Source: Amphiura filiformis
Taxonomy: Eukaryota > Echinodermata > Ophiuroidea > Amphilepidida > Amphiuridae
Direction: 5' to 3'
Assembly: GCF_039555335.1 (NCBI RefSeq)
Contig: NC_092628.1
Span: forward strand, 31,689,727 to 31,753,726
Length of the DNA stretch: 64,000 nucleotides
The position numbers and the translations under genes are program-made. This document shows, in pieces, positions 1 to 13,100 of the stretch. Below the pieces are notes generated by a model. That model had not been told where the DNA came from, made no database searches, and worked only from the letters and a program-made list of their open reading frames with translations. Each line of letters starts with the position of its first letter. Position 1 is the stretch's first letter.

Positions 1-256
1 AGCATTGGATCTTTAGGTGCAAAGCAAAGTTACACTAAATATAAAATATCAAAAAGTAATGTTGACTTTCCCGTTTACAGTGCTCAGCTCCGCGCACTTG
101 AAAATCAAACACAAAATCAAGGCTGGTGTTTTCCCAAGTTCTATGCATATATAGACGCTGTGTTAATCAAATTAACTTCTTGCTTCCCCCTCATTTGCCT
201 CATTTTCTCTCCTCTCTCACATAAAATAAATGAGTAAATCAGTCAAACAGTGAGTG

Positions 257-326
<70 letters not shown>

Positions 327-327
327 A
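257..327. repeat. (CTAA)n microsatellite
   Basis: About seventeen nearly perfect tetranucleotide units of CTAA. Confidence 0.95.
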
Positions 328-559
328 AACAAAAAATGTGATCAATTAATTTTACTTGCAGGGCCTATAATTATGATAAACTGCCCCATCTTGTGGTGGA
401 AAGCGTTTTAATAAGGTGCATTAAATATCCAATAATAATGTTAGCTTTCCCGCTTACGGTGCTCCACGCACTGGCAAATAAAAATGTCATGAAATCAAGT
501 CTAAAAATTCCAAAAAAAGGAGTGGAAAAGAGAAAAAAAAAGGACAAATTCCGAGTACT

Positions 560-805
560 TTAGATATATTAGTCATATCCATAGCCTGTGGTTATATCAT
601 TGACATAGGCCTAGAGTATAGAAATGGACCCAGAATTGATCCTTGCGGAACACCACATATAATATCTTTTGATTCTGATTTATAAGAATTATAATAAACA
701 TAGGCCTATTGTTTTCTGTTGCTTTAGATAGTTTCTGAACCATTCAATAGCACCAGGCCTATGATCTTGACCTATTTTAACATTGACCTTATTTGAATTG
801 ATTTA
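560..805 (-). mobile_element. non-LTR reverse transcriptase fragment
   Basis: On the minus strand the sequence translates in pieces to AIEWFRNYLKQ and CGVPQGSILGPFLY, the well-known RT motif of jockey/CR1-type non-LTR retrotransposons. The frame is broken and short AGGCCTA-containing inserts interrupt it. It is an old pseudogene fragment. Confidence 0.7.
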
Positions 806-1469
806 TCAAAACGAACATTTTGACACCTCTTTTGGCAAAATCGGAGCACTTTGTGTTTTTGACACCATAGAGCCAAAAACGCGACCTTTAACCTTTTCGG
901 TTATAGCTCAAGAACGGTACGTCCTAGATAGGTCAAACTATACATTTTCTGAATCCTTGTAACTAGAGGAATACATTGGAATGGGTTTTAACACAATATG
1001 AGCATCTTTGAAATTTGACCCTGTGTAAAGTTCGATAAACCTTTCCCGCCAAAAGCTACTCCGGTTCAATTGCTATCAGGCATTCTTGTGTAGCCCATGA
1101 TGATGTCAATTACTTATGGTAAAAGTGCAGCTTTGCCCCCCCCCCCCCCCCAAGTGGTACTGTCCAAACCACCGGGCTCACTATATCAGGGCTCACTCAA
1201 AACGCAGGTTGAAAATATTTCCCCAAAATTGTTAACAATTTATCCAAAGTCTCAAAAATAAAGCAGCCTGCTTTGAAGCAGGCCAAGTCATGTTTTTGGG
1301 TCAAAAAAAGCTAGTCAAAATCTGATGAGGGTTTATGTTTATGGACTCATTTCCTTTCGAATAATGCATTGGCCAGGGTTTTGATTCAAGTTGTATTGAC
1401 TAAAAGTTTGAACTTTAATCCCCGACTGAACACATGTTGTTTCTACAACGACTGAAGAACTCTCAAAGG
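806..1469. other. left-edge stretch with no gene seen
   Basis: AT-rich sequence with a poly-C run (1136-1152) and no exon-like or domain-encoding segment. It may hold old repeat debris. Confidence 0.5.
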
Positions 1470-1787
1470 CCACTTGAACACCGGGACGGGTTGGGACAAG
1501 TCAGGGGTTACTCTATTCGAAACTGCTGCGAGGTAGGCCTATGGCTCTCTGTACACGGGTCCGACGACATAACGTCCCCTCCGAAGGACGGAGTGCTTTC
1601 ACTTACCCAATCCTAAATGAACCATGGGGAGGTAGAAAGGAGGTCTAAATTTTTATCTACTGAGTGAATAACTAATTTTAGCCACCCCCTCCAAGTCAAC
1701 ATCCTAGCAAATCTCTACCGCCGGGAATTGAACCAGAGACCTCATGCACTAAAGGCATGTACCCTAACCATTAGGCCACGCTCTCCC
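1470..1787 (-). mobile_element. tRNA-derived SINE, copy 1
   Basis: Read on the minus strand it opens GGGAGAGCGTGGCCTAATGG (A box) and has GGTTCAATTCC (B box) about 50 nt further on, the split RNA polymerase III promoter of a tRNA head. The body shares about 300 bp with 56898-57240. Homology to copy 2 stops near 1470, so the 3' tail is lost. Confidence 0.8.
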
Positions 1788-2404
1788 TTATCGGTTGCCC
1801 GTTTCCTTTTTTTGGTTGCTGTTCAGGTGTTCCCAATTTCGTCTAGGTACACCCATTATTTTACTATTTATTCGTCTGTTTAATCATTGTTTGTAGTGCT
1901 TGAAATAATTACCGGTTGCCAGTTCCCGGTTTTAAGTATTTATTTGTAGTAAGTTATACTATTCCATTATTGATGTACCAGAATTTCAACTGAATTCCTC
2001 AAATGGATACTTAATGAGTCATTGTTTACATTTTCATCTTGCTATGCGGTATAATTAATCAAAACACAAAGATATGGTAACTTAAATTAATGGAATTTAA
2101 TGTCATGTTACCATAAAACAATTACTCCAAACTTACTAGAGAATATAACTGTTTTACGACAAGGAATGAAATACTCAATTAGTTGTCTTTGAAAAACATC
2201 TTTTATTAATAGTTTACTGTACAGTTTTTCACAGAGTCACACATTTGGATGTACGTACAAAAGAAAAAATACTAACATATTCACGTTTTGATGAAAATTT
2301 GTAATAATGACCACACTCTCATCTCTATCAATTATAGAGGCTTTCATCACAGCGATGTTGGATACACATCTTTCTGCACTTGCTTCGGATCAAGTGAATT
2401 ATGT

Positions 2405-2583
2405 ACAGTGGAACTTCGCTAACACAAAAATTGGCAGGTCCTCCAGATTTTAGTTTGGGTTAACAGGATTTTGCGTTATCATGTCTTTTTAATGTACAAA
2501 TTATACGCTTTGGACTCGAAAAACATTTTGTGTTATCAAGTATTTTATGTTAACAGATTTTGTGTTAACGAGTTTCCACACTA
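2405..2583. mobile_element. pogo/Tigger-like MITE
   Basis: The left end TACAGTGGAACTTCGCTAAC pairs with the right end GTTAACGAGTTTCCACACTA, giving CAGTGGAAC-type ends flanked by TA as in pogo-group Tc1/mariner elements. There is no transposase frame. Its right end is included in the adjacent tandem duplication. Confidence 0.55.
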
Positions 2584-2829
2584 GTCTTGCTGATGACAAA
2601 GCATGTATATAGTAAATGTGTCTTCAATTCAAATGGGGCTTTTGTCTTGCTAGGTTGTATTTTTATCAACTTCACAACATTTTGTGTTATCAAGTATTTT
2701 ATGTTAACAGATTTTGTGTTAACGAGTTTCCACACTAGTCTTGCTGATGACAAAGCATGTATATAGTAAATGTGTCTTCAATTCAAATGGGGCTTTTGTC
2801 CTGCTAGGTTGTATTTTGATCAATTCACA
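2522..2829. repeat. 154-bp tandem duplication
   Basis: Two near-identical copies begin at ACATTTTGTGTTATCAAG (about 2523 and 2677). They differ by a handful of substitutions near the 3' end of the unit. Confidence 0.9.
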
Positions 2830-2997
2830 AGATTGTCAGAGAGAAAGAGTTTATCATTCTACTCTCAGTATATCAAATCACTGCTTATATAAATTTAAGC
2901 TGAACAAGATGACAATTACAAGATGCAAGACTTTATCCCGATGGCATCACATCAACCCACATTTACTTTCGTTAATCACCCTTTATGAATACTAGAT

Positions 2998-3112
2998 GTG
3001 AAAGAACGTGAATGTGGTACATAAACGTGCGATGTCATGTGATGACCAACTGGCACTTCTGAATGGCACCAAATTGACATCACACATTCACGTACCACAT
3101 TTGTGTTCACCT
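2998..3112. repeat. small foldback element
   Basis: The left arm contains GAATGTGGTACATAAACGTG and GATGTCA, and the right arm is its imperfect reverse complement (TGACATCACACATTCACGTA). The arms are about 33 bp with a short unique centre. Confidence 0.65.
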
Positions 3113-4887
3113 AGTGCTGCTATCTACTGAGTATCCTCCATTCTGTGCGGTATTTCGATCCATTGGCGCTGTGTAGAAAGCCTCAAAATTAATGCTTTGT
3201 AATAATTATGATTATCGGGCAGGTTTGTCAAGAGCAGCATTAATAAAAATTTCAGATTTCACTTATATGAACAAGACCTTGACTAATGTATATTTAAATC
3301 ATTACTCCACATAAATTAGATCTGGGTACATTTTATGTACGTGAACAGAAGTCTTTATACAATAAACTACTTCCACTTTCTCACATATAAAGCTATGGAC
3401 AGAATCTCTTCTAATTCTTTTGTAAAAAATGTGTACAAGAGCTTGAACCCAACTTCATAAAACAATGTGTAAAATATTTAAAAAATACTACTATTGCTTA
3501 CTAAAGGACAACATAGTTATAAAATCATATTAAGCCTTAGTTTTGTTTGTAACAAAATGAAACATGTTTTGATAGCAGAATGACTTGCTTAAATCCAAGC
3601 ACCAACTTTGTAAGACCATCATACTCTCTTTTAAACTTCTTGGAGCGTAATTGATCAGTTTATCCATTAAATAAGACCAAATTAAGTCCTGTGTGTAATA
3701 ATATGATAGAATCAAGAAGAGTTGAACTGGCTTCAGTAACGTAGCAAAGATTTTACGCAAAAACACACACAACTGAATCAATGGATTAAAACAGATCCAT
3801 GGCACCTTGCCTGTATCAGAAATTGCCGTGAACCTTCGCATGTGGGTGCCTTCTTGATGGACACTAAGCCTGTGCAAATCAAGAAATAAATTCTTACATC
3901 AAAATATACCACCAACAAAATTTGTTTTGCAGATAAGGTGTTTAAATGGACATAACTTTCATTTCAATTTCTCGCCTAAATTTGTGCAGTCAAAAAAAAT
4001 ACATCTTCACAATTCAGATTTAGATTAGAGTACATATTACCACTGTAACACACTGCCATAAGACGTTATAAATTATAATCGGTCTTATTATATCTTACTA
4101 TGTGGCAAGTGCTGGATTTTAATACTGTATTGTACCAATAAGTTATTATAACGTACACTGCATGTGTTTACGGAAATTTTGTATTTGTTATTAATTAATA
4201 CTTTTTCTGCCAAAGCCTTGGCAACTTAAAATGATTTTTCCTGTCGCAACCTGTGGCATAGTCGTATAAAAATAATTTGACAATAAACTGTCCACTCATG
4301 TCCCAGAAAAAATCAGATTATTTTTTTAATCCAAAACTGTTCACTGACAATCTGAGCACAATTACACTGATTATACTCAACTCCCTACATTCCTTAAAAA
4401 ATATATTTCTTCTTCCATTATGTTCAAACAAGTGCAATTATGCCTCTTCATTCATATCACTCTCAATTTAAAGAATCCTTACATACAATTGAAAAATTAA
4501 TGAGCTACAGCTCAACACATTACATACAAAATGCTCATGGGAAGCACTGTTACAGTGCAAATTTAAGTTATTAGTATACTGTTTGTGGTATACAAAACAC
4601 TGAAAAGACAAAAATATATATTGTTGATAGGAGACAAAAAAATCTTTTGGTGATTACTCCAGTAAAAGGTACTTCAGACAAATACAATATGTTCACTTGA
4701 TATCAAAAATGTACACAACTTTATTGGTTTTACTGACCAGTATTGATTTCTTCATTCTACTACTGAGGAAAAGTTAAGCTTCTTGTGTTGAGGTAATAGG
4801 GACTGGGAGAGTTTCCCCTGGCTATGTTCCAGCAAATAAACAGTCATAAAGGAGATAACACTACCTTATGAAGGAAACTGGTCTTGG

Positions 4888-5031
4888 CCAGGGACAAGCG
4901 ATTTGCGCGGAACTTTTTTTCCGCGCAATTTGCTTCTTTTTTTTTCCTATGGGCAGGGATACATGATTTGCACTGAAAATAAGTTCCGCGCAATTTGCTA
5001 TTTTTTTCTGCGCAAATCGCCTGTCCCTGGT
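4888..5031. mobile_element. 144-bp foldback MITE
   Basis: The ends are CCAGGGACAAGCGATTTGCG and the complementary GCAAATCGCCTGTCCCTGG, flanked by TCTTGG on both sides. The interior repeats the GCGCAAATTGC theme. Confidence 0.75.
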
Positions 5032-5163
5032 CTTGGCTAGCCATCCACCATCTTTCCTTCATTTTGGACAAGCAGATTGCTCCTTAATACCTTTGCCATA
5101 TGCTAAATTAAAATGTTAGCTGTTGAAAAGTTTTACTTCACTCAAGATAATCAAATTTATAGG

Positions 5164-5377
5164 TACTAGTCTGTATGCCTTCCTCGAGGCAGTAATTTAG
5201 ATATTGTTTTTATTATCTTCAAATGTAATGAAGATAAGGTATTTAAAAGTATACATTTTTTAGAAAGGAAAAGATGCAAGGAATCCAACTAGCATATCAT
5301 ATTCCTGCAAAAATGAGCAGTTTTTAAGAAAATCACAAAATTTACTTTACTGCCTCAAGGAAGGCACACAGACTATA
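5164..5377. mobile_element. foldback MITE family A, copy 1
   Basis: The ends are TAGTCTGTATGCCTTCCTCG and its complement (AAGGAAGGCACACAGACTAT), with TA at each border. A second copy with the same ends is at 21801-21988. Confidence 0.75.
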
Positions 5378-5599
5378 GCAACACAAAAACTCACCGAATC
5401 CCAAGAAGGGTCCTTCAAAGCTTGGTGTGCATTGTATTAACATTTATGACACATCATAAGTCCTTTAATCATCATTACTCTTGACATGTGAATCCTATGG
5501 AAGAGTCACAATGAGTTTGGGACTCACAAATCACTGTGTTTTGGACTTGCAATGTGTCTTTATTGTTAATGAAACGCACACCTTTGTATTGTTTGAAAG

Positions 5600-5972
5600 T
5601 CATATTTAAGACAGGCAATTTCATTTATATGGCAGACACACACCAGCTAAGACACTGGCTTCAGTCAAAATGAGTACATAGGTAAGAAAGCTTCCAGGTA
5701 CGCTGATATGCGACCTATCTTGTGTCATATTTAGGACAGGCAATTTCATTTATATGGCAGACACACACCAGCTAAGACACTGGCTTCAGTCAAAATGAGT
5801 ACATAGGTAAGAAAGCTTCCAGGTGCGCTGATATGCGACCTATCTTGTGTCATATTTAGGACAGGCAATTTCATTTATATGGCAGACACACACCAGCTAA
5901 GACACTGGCTTCAGTCAAAATGAGTACATAGGTAAGAAAGCTTCCAGGTAAGCTGATATGCGACCTATCTTG
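5600..5972. repeat. three tandem copies of a 125-bp unit
   Basis: Units start at 5600, 5725 and 5850 with TCATATTTARGACAGGCAAT. The copies are nearly identical, so expansion is recent. The array lies 1 kb 3' of the YTHDC1 stop codon, probably within the 3' UTR or flank. Confidence 0.92.
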
Positions 5973-6395
5973 TTGACCAGCAAACAAGATTGTAAAACAA
6001 CACATTGAACATTGTGAAATTAAATAATTGCTATTGTCGCTTAGAACTTCAAACAAAAACTTCTGGACTCTGGTAAAGTTTTGCAACTGAACAGGAATAT
6101 TTTACAGCATTACATTAAGCTAGAGTTGTTTTGAACATGTTAACAAAATATTTTTAAACACATCACCAGCAATATGCACTGGCCGACTGTAATTAGAATC
6201 CACTTTGCTACAACCTTCATTCACAATACATGTTACATGATCAGATAATCCAGACATTTTCTGAGTACATTTTGTGTACTCACACTTACTAATCAATGAC
6301 AAGATCAGGTGCAAAACACATAATATGCTAAGCAGTCCTTTGCTGCTGGTAAATAAATACATCCCCAACTATTACCACAGCAATTAAAGGACACT

Positions 6396-6624
6396 AAAGG
6401 AGGATGGTCCTATTTCTTCCTTGGTTAAAATGACACAAACTCCCCACCTATGGGGTTTCATTACATTATTTTAATCGCTTTTGACACAAGAGCCAAAGTG
6501 TCCACTTGACGGCCCATAACTTAGCCCTAATCTTTTGCATGGTATGGTCTTTCCACTGACACCAAATTCTATATTAATGTTTGCTGTGAGGATGAGGTAG
6601 TTGATCAACCCATCCTCCTTTAGG
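6396..6624. mobile_element. foldback MITE with TAAAGGAGGATGG ends
   Basis: TAAAGGAGGATGGTCC at the left matches the complement of CAACCCATCCTCCTTTA at the right. Only about 14 bp of the termini pair well. It lies about 350 bp 3' of the YTHDC1 stop. Confidence 0.55.
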
Positions 6625-6978
6625 CATAATAGAAGTCAACATCTCTTTCAATACCAAGATTCATAGCATTTAGCCAAACACATTGTGTCAAAAAATATTG
6701 GCTCATTTTCAGAATTATGTGTCATCTTGCACTCTCTTGATTGAACATGATTTTCAGTCTTTCATAAAGCTGAAAATCTCAAATTGAAAATATTCTGAAG
6801 TACTTCAGTCCCGAATAATAATCATTATAATATCACATATCTCAGACCATTGCTAATCATAATTCTGAACTCACTCTACAACATTCAACTTTTACATAGT
6901 AAAACCTTTTTTTTCCCTGCCTTCCTCATTCTCTCATAATATTTCAAGTTTACACTTTGTTACGAATAGTTTCTCAAT

Positions 6979-7113
6979 TCATCGACGTTCATGTCTTCGT
7001 CTCTCTCGCCTTTCGCGGTCCCGCTCTCGTTCTCTGTCTCTGTCACGGCTGCTGGGTGCAGAAGTTCTACGGACGAATTCATCGCAGTCACGGGCAAGTC
7101 TAGATTCATAACT
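6979..7113 (-). CDS. YTHDC1: YTHDC1 last coding exon
   Basis: The exon reads [20 protein letters not shown] and then an Arg/Glu/Asp-rich tail ending HERR before a TGA at 6979-6981. DEFVRRT matches DDFLRRT of vertebrates. Confidence 0.88.
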   Translation of the reverse strand, partial: SYESRLARDCDEFVRRTSAPSSRDRDRERERDRERRERRRHERR

Positions 7114-10100
7114 CTGTAAATATGGAGAACACAAAAACAACATGCAATGTTCATCAATCTCAGTAAGCAAAAATTGTATTTCATAAGAGCAGTTTTGAAG
7201 ATAACAAAAGAACAGCTAAAAGGCATTCATTTTCAGATTCCTGACGACAACCATTATATACCGTACTGACGCGAGTATATTCCCACCCCGTTTTTTTTAA
7301 TTTCTGAAATTTTTCGAAAATTTGGGGTGGGACTTTACTCGAAGGTGGGACTATATACTCGCGTCAGTACGGTAATAACAGTGCTTTAAATATTGCTAGC
7401 CTTTTGGCTCTGTAAGTTGCAATTCATTAATTCAAAATGAAAGAATCATTTGGTTTCCAGCCCACAAGCATTTCAACCATGCACGCCTGAATACTGAAAA
7501 CACTCTGTTTAGATCACTGTTTAATGAACAAGAGCACCAATGGTGCTGTAGCTCAATTGTTTCTGGATATAGGCATGTCATTGGAACTAATACATAATTG
7601 TTATTGGCATCATGGTATTGTAGGTGCATAATATCACAAATTATTGTCGTTTACCATATTCAGCATTATGATTATGGACTGCGCATTTAACTGTAAAAAC
7701 AAAGTATGAGGTAGAGCTTTTTGAAAAACAGCTTTCCTGAAGAGAATTGGACAGAGCTCCGCCATCTGATATGTAGGAAACGCTCCAACATCTTAAAGCC
7801 CCAATTAGCTAAAAACTATTATCAGGAGGCAACAATGCTAATGAAACATAGAGTTTCAAGGATCCTATAGATGCCACAATGTATCTTCAGTGGCAAAATA
7901 CATCACAAATCACAACTATAGATACCTTAAAAGCTACCAGATCAAAACATATCAAAGATTCAAAACAAAGACACAAAACTTACAAGTCTCCTCTCCCTGT
8001 CTCTGTCCCGTCTGTCTCTTGATCTCTCCCGGGCTCGTTCCCTGTCATGACGTTCTCGCTCCCTCTCTCGGCCACTTCTGGACATCAGCTGTGGCGGGTA
8101 GTCACCATGCCTGGGTAGGTGGGGTGGTGGTGGCATCCTTCCCTGGTGGTGGTGCGGAGGTGGAAAGTGATGAGGCGGGGGCGGCATTGAGTCCATTTGG
8201 TAAGGCTGAAGTGGTGGGGGTAGAGGGGACGAAATGAATTCTATGCAAGTAACATAAACAAACGAGCACTGTGTGAAACTAGCTCTAGCTACTACAACAT
8301 TCTCAAGCTTAGCATCGGTGCGTAGATTGGATACTGCACACTTAACATTGAAGTCTTTGGCTTTAGACTGCTGTTATTATACAAAAACATTGATCAATTT
8401 TTGGCACTTCCAAAATACATTCCAGCAAAATAAAAGTTCATGCGCCATATTGCGATCACACAACATATTTAAGTATTGTAAAAAGGAGAGGAGGAAAAAG
8501 ATTGTGAATAAACAAAGATGAAGGAAGGAGAATTGAAAACGAAAGGAAAGAGAGCAAGGAAAGAAGAAAAGAAAAAGCAAGAGCAAGAAAGAAACCAACA
8601 GAGTAAAAGAAAAAGTTACTTGAAGAGCGATTAGAAAGAAGACAGACAGAAAGAAAAGAGACATAGAAAGGAGAAATACAGCATAAAATAGAACAGAAAG
8701 ATTTGAGAAAGAGTTAATGTACAGCGCTTCTAATCAAGGGAAACAATGATCAAGCAGGACTAGATGTTGGATGGGAAAGCTGTCACAAGGATGTCAGAAA
8801 CACTGGCATGCAGATTAATTAATACCACATGTCTCACGCTTATTTGTTGTCAACAATACCGCAAAAGTAGGTTAAATTCATCAATTGTTGAGTGACTTTT
8901 TTGACAATTTGGAACTTTTTCTCATTTAACAAAATACATTGGCTGCCTTGCTCAAAAAATAATCAATTCCAAACGGTACAAAAAAAAGCAGTGTCTGAAA
9001 TAGGTATCATGGAACGAGGTTCAATTAGCCATGTCCCCCGGGCTGCTATTTTACTTCCATCAATTGATCAAATGAAAACATATTATGGAAAGATGCATCT
9101 ATGGACTGAAGTGGATGTCAGGGAGGAGTGTCTTACCGGTTGGTGTGAAAAGCCAGGCAGTGGCATTGGGGGCAGATGTCTAGCACCAGTATGGGCTTGG
9201 TATTCCCTGATGTAGTCAGAGTAAGACTGTAATAAACAAACAAACGTGTTACAGGTGCAGAAATCCAGAAATTGTAAACACAGTAAGCTTCATCTTGATC
9301 CATGTGCAATCATCTTGATCCATGTGCAATCATCAAACTGCGCATATTGATTCTACACTAGCTTCCAGAGATGTTTGGCACTCTCTTGGTCTGGTCGCAT
9401 ATCATGCTCAATCTGAGGCTATAGTATTGATGGACGTGTTGATACTATGCTTCATTCCGTACAGTACACGTTTATTGTTATAGAGAGCCATACTACGGGC
9501 TGTATAAATTGTAATGTGCACAAAGTAGCCTAGGTTTGGAAAAGTAACCTCAGATCGCGCATCGTCTATCTGGTCGACAAGCTTTCATGTTCCCTTCATG
9601 AGCGCTGCTCTGCATTTGATGAGTAATCAACCAATCCGATTACCAGCCTTTTATTATGACTGTATCAGCCAATTAGAAGCTCACTTCCCGTGTTTATGTT
9701 GTGTATGCTCACCACAGCAAGAGAGTGCCCTTCTTCTCTTGAGGCTAGTGTACATGGACCTAATATGCCACTTTCTTTGGACCACAAGACTGCTTTACAT
9801 TACTCAATTATATATGCAATTGCAACCCAACAATATGCCACAATTTAATCACATACACATTTTTTGATTATGAAGAGGCTTAAATTATAAAAACACAAGG
9901 AATCGCAGCCAGCCAATTAACAAGCAACTTACCCCATTTATAAGCACATCCCTTGGTCCATCGTGGTATGGGGGTGGTCTCCTGAAATTAAACAAAAACA
10001 AAACTTGCATAAAGTTCACGGCTCCAGATTTACCCGGCACAATAATACACCAACCTTTAGCAGAGACAGACAAAATTTGAATTTCCCAAGAACAAGACAA

Positions 10101-13100
10101 GATATTTCTTGATTTTATTCTGTGTCTTTATTTTCAATGTTAAATTACCCTCCAAACATCAAGTTTCCCAAGAATAAGGTCCCCAAATTCCCCACATTTT
10201 GCAGGCATGTTTTTAGTGCATAAAATCCCTAGTTTATAGCAAATTGTTGCCAAATATTTTCTTGTGATATAGATAAATTCAGTTATCTGATGTGTCTATG
10301 GCTTCATTCAATAACCTCTTTTAGATTAAAAGTTGACCTGAAGTGTGCATGTTTGTATCCAAAATATTAAAGATCATTATGAGCCCACAAACATAATTTA
10401 GTTGTTTTTACAGATTTTCAGATCATAGGGAGTCATGTGATGATAACCCTATCATTGAACATGTGCATGTCCAGACCAACTGTCTTTATGATTAACCTGG
10501 GATTCATTCTATTTACATCATAGATTTTACAAGTTTGGCCAGAGATTATTTTTCGGAGGAGCTTAACCAATTAAATGACTTACCCCTTGGTCTCCTTTTC
10601 TCCATATAATATGCTGTATAGAGAAGATAAATATATAACAAGTGTTATTCCACGGGTATGCAACTGGGTCAAAATGAAACTGTTGGTTGCGACACATGAG
10701 CTAAAAAATAGACGAGTCCCATTCCAAACAAAGTATAGAAACCCCTGCTTTATCAGCCAAGCAAATATCTACCAAGTACTATTACCCAAATGAAATGTCA
10801 AAATTTAAATTTAAAATGGGGATATTTTGGTTACTGTAGCACATTAGAAACGTAATAAATGTTGGCTTTGCTTGTTTTTCTTTTTTCTCCCAACTGATTT
10901 GAACATTCCATCTTCACTGTTCCTCACAATTAGCCCCCCCCCCATTGATTAATATTACATTAATTGTAGTATTTTGTACAAACTGGAATATTTAATAAAT
11001 AATTTAGTTCTGTTTTTCTGGCATTGAGAGAACACAGGTAAATAAAACAATTAAATTCGTTTTTCTTACGATGATCTCTTCCTGAATCTGGTCTTCCCCT
11101 TCCCCTTCTTGGTTCTATGTAATCAGGACGGCGTCTCCGTGGTGGGGCAGCACTGTTAAAACGGGGGATAATAATACGTACCTTGCATTAAAATCATGAT
11201 AGTGGTTAACTAACCAGGGGTGCAGCTTTTGTACTTGAGTAACTCCTCTCTCAGGCCAGAACACACTAAAACTGGATATCTTTTTAGATTTAAAGTTACT
11301 CACTTCCATACAATTTTTTAAACTTGACATTCTTTGATCTTTTTGGACTTAGATTTGAACCTATTCAAAACATGTTAAATTTCAAAATAGATTTGTCTAT
11401 TTTTTCAGTTTTTAAAGCTTCAATAAAGCATAAATCTGATTTTTTATAGAAATCTTTTGTAAAGAAATTCTTGCAAACAATAAGCAAGACATGTTTTATC
11501 ATTGGTGTTCTGTACTGATCCAAGACTACTTTGAATGCAACATACCCCTGGATAAACAGTGATTTTCTCATGAAAGTTACTAATGACCTCGCATCACAGA
11601 AACCTACACAAGAAAACTACTTGGTACGATTTAAGAGCGACATGCCAAGATCCACAGGAGGATTCCGGTTTAAAGAAATATCACCAGTGATTAGCAGAAT
11701 ACTCTCGGTGCTTTTCTTGTCATGTATCTCAAATATACATTTTTTTTGTTTCTGGCAAAGAGTAATCATATATGGTTTCACAAAATTCAAGATTCATGAT
11801 TGCTGAAAAGTAGATAAGAACTGCATCAAACAAGGAGTTCACATATTATATTTATGGCCTGATCAAATGATTGATCAGGATAAGAGGCAGTATTACGGAA
11901 CACCTAACCTCCCCACCATACATTTCAAGCCATTCCCGGCTTGGGTCTGGTTTCCCAATTGGCAAATCTCCCTGCTTTTGGATATTTTAAGTAGGAATTG
12001 AAATATATTTTGGAAATCCCAGAATCTTCCCTGGTAAAACTATACTTTCTTCACCTTTGCCAGATATCATGAAACAACTCAATGCGTAATTATGTAATAT
12101 CGAGAAAATAATGTAATACAATGGTCAAAACTGTCATCTACCCACAAAAGTATGTGCCACAATATTTACAAGTAAACAAACATTCTATGCAGTGTTGACA
12201 ATGCATATGTTGTCATCACTTTTTGTTATGTCAGAAGATCAAAACTGCATCAAATTCTGCATACTTGGCAACACCATCTGGTACAGAAGGGATGAATTCT
12301 GCTGGATTTTCCATTCTTACATCAGTTATATAATTATATTCAAATTCCATTATCAAACTTAAATTGAATTTATTTTAATGGTTTTGTTCTGCTTCTCGTT
12401 TGCTGTTATAATGAACCTTCATAATATAATACATGTATCTCATTATCCAAGCTCAGTTTAACACTTGTGCAGTCAAAAGGTTTTAAGTATTGTTGTTGTT
12501 TTCCAAAACCACAAGAATTTAAAAAACTTGACAAAGCACGCTCGCTATAAAACTGAGCTTTTAAAAAATTGAGCATAAGCAAAGTGGGTCGGTTGTGTAA
12601 GTTCTGCTCTGAGGACATCAAAGTCCCTAACAAAAGTCTTGTTGAAGTTCAATTTTCAAATTTATGGAAATTAATTTTGCTTCTGTACTCGTAGTTCTTT
12701 TGATTTCTCTACATGTATCCTAAATGTTTGCTATTTGAAAACTACCGAAAAGCAGTTATTTCTGGAAATTTGAAATTCTATTGACTGAAAGGCAAATTTG
12801 ACTATGTTGCATTTTATGTAAATTTAAAGAGCATGCAAGTATCAACTATGATGTAACCATGGTTTAGAGCAAAAAAAACACCTAAATTTGGCAAGGCCTT
12901 AAAGAGAAAACACATTACACTGTGTGTAAATTAAGACCAAAATTTGTTTTTAAATGATAACAGATCCGAAATCTATCTATAAGCATCATGATGAACATAC
13001 CATCCTACTAGCAGATACAATTTTAGCAGGTTCAACCTTAATAAAAGTAGTATAAAACTAACAGGCTCTTATCAGGATTGCATTCCACTTCTTTAGGACA

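Larger units (their letters stand above)
2202..6978 (-). other. 3' flank / probable 3' UTR of YTHDC1
   Basis: No coding exon is recognisable here. Reverse-strand AATAAA hexamers occur at 4720-4725 and 2202-2207 and are candidate poly(A) signals. The actual 3' end cannot be decided from sequence alone. The stretch contains several foldback elements and a 3 x 125-bp tandem repeat, listed separately. Confidence 0.35.
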
